Of a stretch of 23,573 nucleotides of DNA, positions 7,365 to 14,667 are shown piece after piece. This DNA comes from an uncultured Ruminococcus sp. (GTDB lineage: Bacteria > Bacillota > Clostridia > Oscillospirales > Ruminococcaceae). The DNA lies in contig CALCRR010000115.1 in assembly GCA_937894495.1 (NCBI GenBank), positions 1-23,573 of the forward strand, written 5' to 3'. The notes beneath the pieces were generated by a model. That model was not told the DNA's origin and made no database searches. It worked only from the letters and a program-made list of their open reading frames with translations. The stretch's first letter is position 1, and the number at the start of each line of letters is the position of its first letter. Both the position numbers and the translations under genes were made by a program.

Positions 7365-9026
7365 ATGAAAAACGCACAGAAATACGCAAGAGGATATTAT
7401 ATGCCCCCTGTAAAATGCATGAAGTGGGCTGAGAAGGAGTATATCGACCACGCACCTGCATGGTGCTCGGTAGACCTGAGAGACGGCAACCAGGCACTTA
7501 TCATACCCATGAGCCTTGAAGAAAAGCTTGAATTTTTCACAAAGCTGGTTGAGATAGGTTTTAAGGAGATTGAGATAGGCTTCCCTGCCGCTTCGGAGAC
7601 CGAGTATGAGTTCTGCCGCACGCTGATTGAGAAAAATATGATACCTGATGATGTGACTATACAGGTGCTCACACAGTCGAGGGAGCATATAATCAAAAAG
7701 ACCTTTGAGGCTATAGACGGCGCAAAGAACGCTGTTGTTCACCTCTATAACTCGACCTCTGTTGCTCAGAGAGAGCAGGTGTTCAAAAAGTCCAAGGAGG
7801 AGATCATAAAGATAGCCACCACAGGCGCTGAGCTCTGCAATGAGTATAAAAAGAACGCTAAGGGCAACATCGTGTTTGAGTATTCGCCCGAGAGCTTTAC
7901 AGGCACCGAGCCTGAGTTTGCAAGGGATATATGCAACGCAGTTATCGACATCTGGCAGCCTACTGCCGATAATAAGGTCATAATCAATCTGCCCGTTACT
8001 GTTGAGATGTCACTGCCCCACGTTTATGCACAGCAGGTGGAGTATATGTGCGAGACTCTCCACAACAGAGAGAACCTTATCATCTCGCTGCACCCTCATA
8101 ATGACAGGGGCACAGGCATTGCAGATACCGAGCTCGGTCTGCTGGCAGGCGCTGACAGAGTTGAGGGTACCTGCTTCGGCAACGGCGAGAGGACGGGTAA
8201 TGTTGATATTGTTACTCTTGCGCTGAATATGTATACCCACGGGGTGGAGCCAAATCTTGACTTCACCGATCTGCCCTCACTCATAGAGCTTTATGAGAGA
8301 GTTACCAGAATGAGAGTTTATGAGAGACAGCCCTATGCAGGCGCACTTGTTTACGCTGCATTCTCAGGCTCCCACCAGGACGCTATCGCAAAGGGTATGA
8401 ACTGGAGAGAGGAAAAGAAGCTGGAGCAGTGGACCTGCCCCTATCTGCCTATCGACCCGCATGACGTGGGCAGAGAATACGAGGGCGATGTTATCAGGAT
8501 CAATTCTCAGTCAGGCAAGGGCGGCATAGGCTATATACTCCAGCAGCAGTACGGCTACGATCTCCCCAAGAAGATGAGAGAGGACTTCGGCTACAAGGTA
8601 AAGGACGTATCTGACAAGGCTCACAAGGAGCTTATGCCCAGTGAGGTACACCAGATATTCAAGCAGGAGTATCTTAACAAGAACGACATTGTTGATGTTG
8701 TTGAGGCTCACTATGTTCAGAAGCCCGATAATGTTATCGGTGCGGCTGTTACAGCAGTTATCAACGGCGAGAAAAAGCAGTGCAGCGCTGACGGCAACGG
8801 CAGACTTGACGCTGTTGCCAATGCTCTTAAAACATATATCCCTCTGGAATTTACCGTTGAGGAATACACAGAGCACGCACTTGAAAGAAAGTCAAACGCT
8901 GAGGCTTGCACCTATGTGGGCATATCCCACAACGGCAGAATGTACTGGGGCGTGGGCAGGAACTCTGATATCATAGTTTCCTCCATAAAGGCTCTTGTTT
9001 CGGCGATAAACAATGCGATGAAGTAA
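7365..9026 (+). CDS. leuA: 2-isopropylmalate synthase
   Basis: LeuA condenses acetyl-CoA with 2-oxoisovalerate, the first committed step of leucine synthesis. The 553-residue protein is the long (type 2) form. The TIM-barrel catalytic domain starts with VDLRDGNQAL (R39 and D40 at the active site), the metal-binding H-x-H is in SLHPHNDRGTG, and GNGERTGNVD is the conserved loop that follows. The C-terminal ~150 residues match the leucine-binding regulatory domain, so feedback inhibition is expected in addition to T-box control. ATG 7365 has a strong AAGGAGG (7350-7356). The gene is alone between its leader and a strong terminator; leuB, leuC and leuD are not in the window. Confidence 0.95.
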   Translation: MKNAQKYARGYYMPPVKCMKWAEKEYIDHAPAWCSVDLRDGNQALIIPMSLEEKLEFFTKLVEIGFKEIEIGFPAASETEYEFCRTLIEKNMIPDDVTIQVLTQSREHIIKKTFEAIDGAKNAVVHLYNSTSVAQREQVFKKSKEEIIKIATTGAELCNEYKKNAKGNIVFEYSPESFTGTEPEFARDICNAVIDIWQPTADNKVIINLPVTVEMSLPHVYAQQVEYMCETLHNRENLIISLHPHNDRGTGIADTELGLLAGADRVEGTCFGNGERTGNVDIVTLALNMYTHGVEPNLDFTDLPSLIELYERVTRMRVYERQPYAGALVYAAFSGSHQDAIAKGMNWREEKKLEQWTCPYLPIDPHDVGREYEGDVIRINSQSGKGGIGYILQQQYGYDLPKKMREDFGYKVKDVSDKAHKELMPSEVHQIFKQEYLNKNDIVDVVEAHYVQKPDNVIGAAVTAVINGEKKQCSADGNGRLDAVANALKTYIPLEFTVEEYTEHALERKSNAEACTYVGISHNGRMYWGVGRNSDIIVSSIKALVSAINNAMK

Positions 9027-9039
9027 TAAATAAAGAACG

Positions 9040-9074
9040 GACCTGAGAGGGGCTTCCCTCTCAGGTCTTTTATC
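9040..9074. terminator. Strong terminator between leuA and the DUF218 gene
   Basis: A perfect 12-bp stem, GACCTGAGAGGG (9040-9051) with CCCTCTCAGGTC (9056-9067), closes on a GCTT loop and is followed by TTTTAT. It overlaps the 3' end of the convergent minus-strand gene's neighbourhood. Confidence 0.92.
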
Positions 9075-9828
9075 TTCCCAGGATATAAAAATGCGTCAGC
9101 CCCAGCCATTCTCTCACCCAGTAGGTAAAAAGATATCTGGGCTCGGTATATGCAGGGTATGAGGTCACGTTTTCCACTCCCTGCGCCCTTGCGATAAGAC
9201 CGGCACGGTATTCATGAAAGCCGTCGGTAACTATGGTCATATCATGGCTTATCCCCAGCTCGTTAAGCTTTTCAAGTGAAAATTTTATGTTTTCATAGGT
9301 CGAGGCAGATCTGTCCTCCATGATCATCCTGCTGTGGTCAATACCCTTTTCCACCAGATAATTTTTCATAGCCTCGGCTTCTGATATCACCTCGTTTGAG
9401 CCCTGACCTCCTGAAACTATGCAGAGCACATCGGGGTGCTCCTCCAAAGCTTTATATGCGGCTTCCAGCCTGCGTCTTAGCATTCTGGTGGGTCTCCTGC
9501 CCTTTACCTTGCAGCCCAGGACCACAATAACATTGGGTTTATCGGGGCGGTTCTCCTGGGCTTTGTACATTTTCACCGACAGAAATACAGCGTAAATAAC
9601 TCCTGCTGCAAGAATAAGTGCGGCGATGATAATAGCTGCCCTGCCCCCTGCCTTTGACCATAGCTTTGCGATAAATGAAAAGAAGCTTTTATGATACCAT
9701 GTTACACCCAGCAGTAAAAGGCTGACTGCAATGCCTGCGATATTGCCCGAGCACAGCACAGGCAGCGGCACCAGAAACAAGAACAGCAGCAGTATCTCCA
9801 GCGCAATAAGCACAAGTTTCAAAGTCAT
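9070..9828 (-). CDS. YdcF/SanA family (DUF218) membrane protein
   Basis: The 252-residue protein starts with two to three membrane segments (about 4-26, 28-43 and 63-85) followed by a DUF218 domain. Family landmarks are NVIVVLGCKVKG near 99-110, the conserved arginine-rich RRRLEAAYK, a glycine loop SGGQGSNE, the E-A-x-x-M-K-x-Y-L stretch, and STYENIKFS. DUF218 proteins such as SanA and ElyC are membrane-linked and tied to envelope or peptidoglycan precursor handling, but the reaction is not settled. Start ATG 9828 has an AGGGGGG ribosome binding site. A minus-strand promoter gives a very short leader. Confidence 0.88.
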   Translation of the reverse strand: MTLKLVLIALEILLLFLFLVPLPVLCSGNIAGIAVSLLLLGVTWYHKSFFSFIAKLWSKAGGRAAIIIAALILAAGVIYAVFLSVKMYKAQENRPDKPNVIVVLGCKVKGRRPTRMLRRRLEAAYKALEEHPDVLCIVSGGQGSNEVISEAEAMKNYLVEKGIDHSRMIMEDRSASTYENIKFSLEKLNELGISHDMTIVTDGFHEYRAGLIARAQGVENVTSYPAYTEPRYLFTYWVREWLGLTHFYILGR

Positions 9829-9852
9829 AATACCGCCCCCCTTTCGGAAAAA

Positions 9853-9881
9853 AGTATAGCATATTTTTTAATATTATTCAA
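9853..9881 (-). promoter_or_regulatory. Promoter of the DUF218 gene
   Basis: On the minus strand, TTGAAT (9881-9876) and TATACT (9858-9853) are separated by 17 bases, about 25 bases before the start codon. Confidence 0.7.
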
Positions 9882-9892
9882 GTGTTTTTTAA

Positions 9893-9932
9893 AAACAAAA
9901 GCGGACGAGCCATTAAAAGTTCGTCCGCTGTT
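9893..9932 (-). terminator. Terminator of the Crh-like HPr gene
   Basis: AGCGGACGA (9900-9908) and TCGTCCGCT (9921-9929) form a perfect 9-bp stem. On the minus strand it is followed by TTTTGTTTTT. Confidence 0.88.
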
Positions 9933-9983
9933 TGTTTACGTAAATCCAGGCGGTGGGCTCACCGCACTGTTTGGGTTTTCAGC

Positions 9984-10214
9984 TTATTCAACGATGAACT
10001 GCTTGATGTCCTCAATGAACTTGTCTGCGTTATCTGTGTGAGCGATAAGCTGAATAGGATTTGAGAGATCAAGGCTGAAAATACCCATGATCGACTTAGC
10101 ATCAATTGCATATCTGCCTGATGCGAGGTCCACATCAAAATCGTAACCAGTAACAATACCTACGAAGTCCTTTACTGCCTGGATAGATGCGAGCTGGATC
10201 TTTACCTTTTTCAT
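9984..10214 (-). CDS. HPr-family protein lacking the catalytic histidine (Crh-like)
   Basis: The 76-residue protein aligns along the whole HPr fold. The regulatory site is kept: AKSIMGIFSLDL places S41 at the position of HPr Ser46, the HPr kinase/phosphorylase target. The PTS site is gone: HPr has IHARPA, and here the segment is SIQAVKD, so His15 is Gln12 and the following Arg and Pro are also lost. Bacillus Crh likewise has Gln at this position. It should therefore not carry phosphate for sugar uptake but could act as a seryl-phosphorylated cofactor for CcpA. Start ATG 10214 is chosen because AGGAGG lies eight bases upstream. Transcribed from its own promoter through a ~215-base structured leader. 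Confidence 0.88.
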   Translation of the reverse strand: MKKVKIQLASIQAVKDFVGIVTGYDFDVDLASGRYAIDAKSIMGIFSLDLSNPIQLIAHTDNADKFIEDIKQFIVE

Positions 10215-10228
10215 AAACAATTCCTCCT

Positions 10229-10432
10229 AACAAAAATGTTATAATAATTCATTTTTGCACCACACGCACCATCGCACTGATGATAAAACAAACAAGTAAA
10301 ACTCTGCCCTTGGTAAATGACGGCGACAGGGGTCAGAGCCTCAGCTGTCAGAAATATCTATCAGCCGATATGCTGCCCGGTGCCCGAGATACTGTTCCTT
10401 ACGCAATATCCCGTGTAGTTCCTTACTACACC
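10229..10432 (-). ncRNA. Structured 5' leader (or small RNA) of the Crh-like gene, class unknown
   Basis: Minus-strand RNA starting near 10431 would open with a perfect 7-bp hairpin, GUGUAGU-AAGGA-ACUACAC (10431-10413). A second 7-bp hairpin follows, GAUAUUG/CAGUAUC (one wobble), with AAGGA again in its loop. The nine bases GUAAGGAAC occur in both. About 90 bases on, CUCUG...CAGAG (with CCC/GGG inside) is followed by UUUUACUUGUUUGUUUU, like a terminator with a large loop. I recognise no known riboswitch class. Confidence 0.55.
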
Positions 10433-10436
10433 TTAT

Positions 10437-10464
10437 ATTATAATCATAAATTTCAAAATGTCAA
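10437..10464 (-). promoter_or_regulatory. Promoter of the Crh-like gene
   Basis: On the minus strand, TTGACA (10464-10459) and TATAAT (10442-10437) are 16 bases apart. Transcription would begin at the base of the first leader hairpin. Confidence 0.82.
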
Positions 10465-10471
10465 TGATAAT

Positions 10472-10500
10472 TTGCAAAAAAAAATAAAATATGGTACAAT
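10472..10500 (+). promoter_or_regulatory. Promoter of mtaB
   Basis: TTGCAA (10472-10477) and TACAAT (10495-10500) are 17 bases apart. It overlaps back to back with the minus-strand promoter of the Crh-like gene. Confidence 0.7.
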
Positions 10501-10604
10501 AATCAATAGTGGAAGTTTATTTCAATTTATTTTGTGTCATTTTAACAATAACGCTGTACATTTTTTGTACACATCTTACAGAAAGGACTGCTATTTTACT
10601 ATAT

Positions 10605-11909
10605 ATGGATATTTTTTATTACACCTTCGGCTGTAAGGTGAACCAGTATGAGACTGAAAATATCAAGGAAAGATTTATGCAGAAAAGCCACCGCACTGTT
10701 ACAGACCACACTCAGGCTGACCTGTGCATAATAAACACCTGCACAGTTACCTCAGAGGCTGACCGCAAGTGCAGACAGCTGGTGAGAAAGATACGGCGGG
10801 ATAATCCCCAGTGCATAATTGCGCTGGCAGGCTGCTTTGTGCAGGCTTTTAAAAAACAGGCTGAGCAGATGACTGAGTGCGATATAATAGCAGGCACCGC
10901 CGATAAGGTCAGGCTGCCTGAGCTGGTGGATAGCTACATCACAAGCGGCAGCAGGATAATAAGCATAACTCCCCACCTGCCAAAACAGCCCTTTGATAGC
11001 ATGGTGAACACCACCAACGACGGCAAGACCAGAGCCTACATTAAAATACAGGACGGCTGCGACCGTTATTGTTCATATTGTATAATACCCTACGCAAGGG
11101 GTCATATACGCTCAAAGCCTGTTGAGGTGATAAAGAAAGAGGTTGCAGAGCTGGCGGCATCGGGGCATAAGGAGATAATTCTCACGGGGATAAACCTTTG
11201 CTTTTACGGCAAGGACCTTGAGGGCGGTGTGAGCTTTGCAGATGCGGTGGAGGCAGCCTGCAATACAGCAGGTGATTTCAGGGTCAGGCTTGGTTCGCTG
11301 GAGCCTGAGATGATGACCGATGAGGATATCACAAGGCTTGGCAGGCTTGAAAAGCTATGTCCTCATTTTCATCTTTCGCTGCAAAGCGGCTGTGATGAGA
11401 CTCTCAGGCGTATGAACAGGCACTACACTGCAAATGAATATGCTGAGCTTTGCATAAAGCTGCGCAAAGCCTTCCCCGACTGTGCCATAACCACCGATAT
11501 TATGGTGGGCTTTCCTATGGAGCGCGATGAAGAATTTGAGCGCTCGCTGAAATTTGCCGAGGACACAGCCTTTGCCGAAGCCCACATATTCCCCTACTCA
11601 CGCAGGGCAGGCACGGTGGCTGACAGGCTGGGCGGTCAGGTGGATAAAAGCACCAAGCACGCAAGGGCAGCTAAAATGGCAGAGGTCTGCGGCAGAACCA
11701 AGGCTGATTATCTTTCCTCATGCGTCGGCAGGACCTTGAAGGTGCTTTTTGAGCGTGAGACTGACGCCCTGTGGCACACGGGGCACGCAGATAATTACGT
11801 TACCGTCAGGGTAAGGCGTGACGACCCCGAGGTATCGCTTTGGAAAACCTTTCGCATGGTAAGGATAACCTCATCAGACGGCAAGGTGTGCTATGGTGAG
11901 CTTGTGTGA
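10605..11909 (+). CDS. mtaB: tRNA (t6A37) methylthiotransferase
   Basis: MtaB converts t6A37 to ms2t6A37 in ANN-decoding tRNAs. The 434-residue protein has the MTTase domain order: N-terminal UPF0004 domain with cluster cysteines C10 (FGCKVNQYE), C46 (NTCTVT) and C77 (LAGCF); the radical SAM core with C152, C156 and C159 (CDRYCSYC); and a C-terminal TRAM-like domain. The GCKVNQYE motif separates MtaB from MiaB and RimO. ATG 10605 is the start expected from family alignment. The nearest ribosome binding site, AAAGGA at 10582, is unusually far (about 17 bases), so an alternative start such as ATT 10593 cannot be excluded. The frame is open back to 10509 but that part is AT-rich leader. Confidence 0.93.
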   Translation: MDIFYYTFGCKVNQYETENIKERFMQKSHRTVTDHTQADLCIINTCTVTSEADRKCRQLVRKIRRDNPQCIIALAGCFVQAFKKQAEQMTECDIIAGTADKVRLPELVDSYITSGSRIISITPHLPKQPFDSMVNTTNDGKTRAYIKIQDGCDRYCSYCIIPYARGHIRSKPVEVIKKEVAELAASGHKEIILTGINLCFYGKDLEGGVSFADAVEAACNTAGDFRVRLGSLEPEMMTDEDITRLGRLEKLCPHFHLSLQSGCDETLRRMNRHYTANEYAELCIKLRKAFPDCAITTDIMVGFPMERDEEFERSLKFAEDTAFAEAHIFPYSRRAGTVADRLGGQVDKSTKHARAAKMAEVCGRTKADYLSSCVGRTLKVLFERETDALWHTGHADNYVTVRVRRDDPEVSLWKTFRMVRITSSDGKVCYGELV

Positions 11910-11934
11910 TCTGAAATACATTTTAAGAGATCTA

Positions 11935-11969
11935 TTTACAAACTCAGCAAAACATGGTAGAATTATAAT
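11935..11969 (+). promoter_or_regulatory. Probable promoter of the SGNH hydrolase gene
   Basis: TTTACA (11935-11940) is 17 bases from TAGAAT (11958-11963); a TATAAT overlaps just downstream at 11964. No strong terminator is visible between mtaB and here. Confidence 0.55.
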
Positions 11970-12028
11970 ATTAGGTGTGGATACAAACCTACCTTTTTTG
12001 ACAACACCAATAATAAAAGGAGCATAAT

Positions 12029-13144
12029 ATGAGAAGCAAGGAAATTTCAATAGTAAATATGGGCGATATCAACTATCTGGCAGGAGCATTTAAAAAGGCT
12101 GAGGAGGAAAAGAAGCTGAGCATTGTCTACCTCGGTGGCTCAATAACCCAGGGCTGCAATGCCACCACCGAGGATAAAAGATATGTGGACCTTTCGGCAC
12201 AGTGGTGGAAAAGGACCTTTAAGGACGCCGAAACAAGCTATTTTAACGCAGGTATTGGCGCTACCACCTCACAGTACGGCGCTGCAAGGGCTGAGGAGCA
12301 TGTGCTGTCGAAAAAGCCTGATGTGGTGTTTGTGGAGTTCTCGGTAAATGACGAGGGCAGCGTTAAATTTATGGAGACCTATGAGAGCCTGGTACGCAGA
12401 CTGCTGAGTGACGAGAACGTCAAGGCGGTGGTGCTGATAAACAACCTGTTTTACGACACGGGAGTGAACGCACAGGGAGTACATAATGCGGTGGGCAAGC
12501 ATTATTCCCTGCCGATAGTCAGCGTGAGGGATTACGTTTATCCCCAGATAACCGAGGGGCTTATCGACCCTAAGGAGTACACAGACGATATGCTCCACCC
12601 CACTGATATCGGTCACGCCCTTATTGCCGAGCTTATCTGCGGTCTGCTGGAGAAGGAGTATGAGGTATACAAAAATACTGAGAGCTTCACAGGCAAGCCT
12701 GAACTTCCGCCGAAGCTCACAAGGTGCAGATATGAGGACGCTGTGATACTCAACAATAAAAACAGCGCCCCGAAGCTTTCGGGCTTTACGGCTGATACTC
12801 ACCTGAGCGAGTATTTATCCGACCCATTCAAAAACGGCTGGACGGCTTCAAAGAAGGGAGACAGCATTACCTTTGAGGTCAGCGGCAGCATTATTATGAT
12901 ACAGTGGCGAAAAACTATCAAGCAGCCTGCGCCTGTTGCCTATGCGGTGATAGACGGTGATGAGAAAAGCAAGGTCAGGCTTGATGCAAATTTTGACGAG
13001 ACCTGGGGCGACCTCTGCTGCCTGACCACCCTTACGGACAAAGCTGACGGTTCAAGACCCCACACCCTTACCATAACTATCGACACCGAGGGGCAGGCAA
13101 GCGATTTTATGCTTGTTTCGGTCATTTGTTCCGATAAGGGATAG
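12029..13144 (+). CDS. SGNH/GDSL-family hydrolase, probable carbohydrate esterase
   Basis: The 371-residue protein has an SGNH hydrolase domain at about 28-212: block I LGGSIT with nucleophile S38, block II Gly in NAGIGAT (G75), block III SVND (N107) and block V DMLHPTDIGH with D187 and H190. All four SGNH residues are present. The last ~150 residues form a beta-rich domain seen in acetyl-xylan-esterase-type SGNH proteins, so deacetylation of a plant or host glycan is the likely role. There is no signal peptide, so it probably acts inside the cell on imported oligosaccharides. ATG 12029 has AAAGGAG eight bases upstream; the later Met11 lacks one. Confidence 0.85.
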   Translation: MRSKEISIVNMGDINYLAGAFKKAEEEKKLSIVYLGGSITQGCNATTEDKRYVDLSAQWWKRTFKDAETSYFNAGIGATTSQYGAARAEEHVLSKKPDVVFVEFSVNDEGSVKFMETYESLVRRLLSDENVKAVVLINNLFYDTGVNAQGVHNAVGKHYSLPIVSVRDYVYPQITEGLIDPKEYTDDMLHPTDIGHALIAELICGLLEKEYEVYKNTESFTGKPELPPKLTRCRYEDAVILNNKNSAPKLSGFTADTHLSEYLSDPFKNGWTASKKGDSITFEVSGSIIMIQWRKTIKQPAPVAYAVIDGDEKSKVRLDANFDETWGDLCCLTTLTDKADGSRPHTLTITIDTEGQASDFMLVSVICSDKG

Positions 13145-13276
13145 TATGGTTAAACCATGAGACGCTGCAAATCTAAAAAAACATATAACAAAGCGGGTAA
13201 ATTCGGGATATTATTCAATTGAGCCGCAGCGCTCATTTATAGTTAATAATTATTTTTGATAATTTTAATTTTTCTA

Positions 13277-13305
13277 TTGACTTTTTTGTCTAAAAATTGT
13301 ATAAT
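13277..13305 (+). promoter_or_regulatory. Promoter of the small zinc-ribbon gene
   Basis: TTGACT (13277-13282) and TATAAT (13300-13305) are 17 bases apart. The predicted start point (about 13311) is at the base of the leader hairpin. The 130 bases before it (13145-13276) are AT-rich and hold nothing else I can support beyond a weak TGAGC/GCTCA stem. Confidence 0.85.
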
Positions 13306-13309
13306 AGTT

Positions 13310-13388
13310 ATTGATGAGACAGCTAAAGCATATCGGGGCTTGTATGAGCTTATTTTCTGCACCGATGTGGTTTAGTTGGCTCATCAAT
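13310..13388 (+). ncRNA. Long 5'-terminal leader hairpin, class unknown
   Basis: ATTGATGAG (13310-13318) pairs with CTCATCAAT (13380-13388). Inside it CAGCTAAA (13320-13327) pairs with TTTAGTTG (13371-13378), and CATATCGG (13329-13336) pairs with CCGATGTG (13362-13369) with one wobble. Together this is about 25 base pairs interrupted by two single mismatches, closing a ~25-base loop. It ends 15 bases before the ribosome binding site. Confidence 0.7.
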
Positions 13389-13416
13389 AATAACAAATCT
13401 TTTGGAGGTATTTCAA

Positions 13417-13845
13417 ATGAATGGTTTTGATCAGTTTATGAACGGTCTTTTCAAGAAGATCGAGCCCTGGGTAGGTCTCGGACTGCAGTTCGTTATGGCT
13501 ATCGCAGGCAACTTTGGTATCGTTGCACTGAGAAATCAGCACGTTTACACAGGCGATACAGGCGGATATACATTCTTCATCGTAATTTACTGGATAGTTG
13601 TATCATGTGCATTTATCTGTAAGCTTCTGCAGGTGATCCACGAGGTACAGAAGAATAAGCCTGTAGGCTATAATCAGGGCTACCCTCAGCAGCAGTTTGC
13701 TCAGCCCCAGCAGCCCCCTCAGGGCGGCTTCAACGGTGTTGCTAACCAGCAGGCAGCTCCTGCAGCTTCACCTTTCTGCACAAAGTGCGGCGCTAAGATC
13801 CCACAGGGCAGCCAGTTCTGCACCAACTGCGGCAACAGAGCTTAA
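13417..13845 (+). CDS. Small membrane protein with C-terminal zinc ribbon
   Basis: I recognise the architecture but no named family. The 142-residue protein has two membrane segments (about 20-37 and 52-74), a Gln/Pro/Gly-rich flexible linker (85-118) and a C-terminal zinc ribbon with C121, C124, C135 and C138 (CTKCG...CTNCG). Such ribbons occur on many Firmicute membrane proteins of unknown role. ATG 13417 is the start, with GGAGG at 13404-13408; an in-frame TTG at 13402 overlaps that site and is rejected. Codon choice (GTT, ATC, GGT, CTG, few rare codons) is more biased than in neighbouring genes, which together with a consensus-like promoter and a leader hairpin suggests high expression. 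Confidence 0.8.
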   Translation: MNGFDQFMNGLFKKIEPWVGLGLQFVMAIAGNFGIVALRNQHVYTGDTGGYTFFIVIYWIVVSCAFICKLLQVIHEVQKNKPVGYNQGYPQQQFAQPQQPPQGGFNGVANQQAAPAASPFCTKCGAKIPQGSQFCTNCGNRA

Positions 13846-13860
13846 TTAAGGTACATAACC

Positions 13861-13906
13861 AAAGACCCGAGAGCGGTGAATGCTTTCGGGTCTGTTTTTT
13901 TTTTGC
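13861..13906 (+). terminator. Terminator of the small zinc-ribbon gene
   Basis: AGACCCGA (13863-13870) pairs with TCGGGTCT (13886-13893), with AGC/GCT extending the stem inside, followed by a run of ten T residues after one G. Confidence 0.92.
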
Positions 13907-13910
13907 GCAC

Positions 13911-13943
13911 AAAAAAGACCGCTCTGAAAAGAACGGTCCTTTA
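13911..13943 (-). terminator. Terminator of the HD-domain gene
   Basis: GACCG (13917-13921) pairs with CGGTC (13934-13938), and TCT/AGA extend it around a GAAA loop. On the minus strand it is followed by TTTTTT. Confidence 0.8.
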
Positions 13944-13952
13944 TTACTTATG

Positions 13953-14486
13953 TCAGCTTGCTTTTTTGCCTGTGATGTTCCTTATGGAATGCATCATCTT
14001 GTTTTTGCAGTGTGTGCCAAGCTCCAGAATTGCAGCGTACTTATCAATAACAACTATCACATAGCTCTCGGCATACTTGGGAAATTTGACAGTCAGGGGC
14101 CACATATGGCACACTATCATGTCCTCCTCCAGCTTGCCAAGCTCAAAATGCTCCTTAGCATTTTTCAGCGCCAGCTTGGGGTGAGTGAAGCCGTGGGGCA
14201 GCTCACCCTTTTTTCTGGGATTATCACGCCAGTCGTACAAAAACAGATCGTGCAGCATACCTGCCCTTGCAGCAGACCTTGCGTTGAGACCCAGCTTTTT
14301 GCACACAAGATAGTTATAATAAGATACGTTGATACAGTGCTGATAGCAGGTGGTGCTGTAGTGGTGCTTATAGTTTTTCATCTCACTTACGACCTCATGC
14401 TCCAGCAGGTCTTTAACAAACTCAAAATACTCACGGCTCTCCTTGGAGTTCTCGATAGAGTATTTTGAAAAAATGGCTTTGAACAT
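13953..14486 (-). CDS. HD-domain protein, predicted metal-dependent phosphohydrolase
   Basis: The 177-residue protein contains an HD domain: H50 (CYQHCINVS), the paired H79-D80 (AGMLHDLFLYDW), the HP motif in FTHPKLALKNA and MIVCHMWPL later. These fit the HD metal-binding pattern of small nucleotide phosphohydrolases; the C-terminal ~35 residues are basic. The substrate cannot be told. ATG 14486 is preferred over ATG 14492, because GAGG lies only two bases before the latter and eight before the former. It has its own promoter and terminator, so it is a single-gene unit. Confidence 0.85.
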   Translation of the reverse strand: MFKAIFSKYSIENSKESREYFEFVKDLLEHEVVSEMKNYKHHYSTTCYQHCINVSYYNYLVCKKLGLNARSAARAGMLHDLFLYDWRDNPRKKGELPHGFTHPKLALKNAKEHFELGKLEEDMIVCHMWPLTVKFPKYAESYVIVVIDKYAAILELGTHCKNKMMHSIRNITGKKAS

Positions 14487-14559
14487 CGGCATTACCTCAT
14501 TTCATTAAACAAAGAAACTATTGCTACCGAACAGGAACAGCATATCCATTCCTGAGTAT

Positions 14560-14588
14560 ATTATAACTCATTTGCGTCCAAATGTCAA
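14560..14588 (-). promoter_or_regulatory. Promoter of the HD-domain gene
   Basis: On the minus strand, TTGACA (14588-14583) and TATAAT (14565-14560) are 17 bases apart. The rest of 14589-14667 holds only a weak TGGTAT/ATACCA stem that might end the radical SAM transcript. Confidence 0.82.
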
Positions 14589-14667
14589 TGGTAATATGTT
14601 GTATATCATTACTTTTTTAGCATTTATCCCCAACCTATGGTATACAAAGTCATATAAAATACCAATA

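Noticed and set aside
10509..10604. 32-residue N-terminal extension of mtaB
   Set aside because: It is AT-rich leader sequence between promoter and gene, and MtaB proteins begin at the MDIFYYTFGCKVNQ region.
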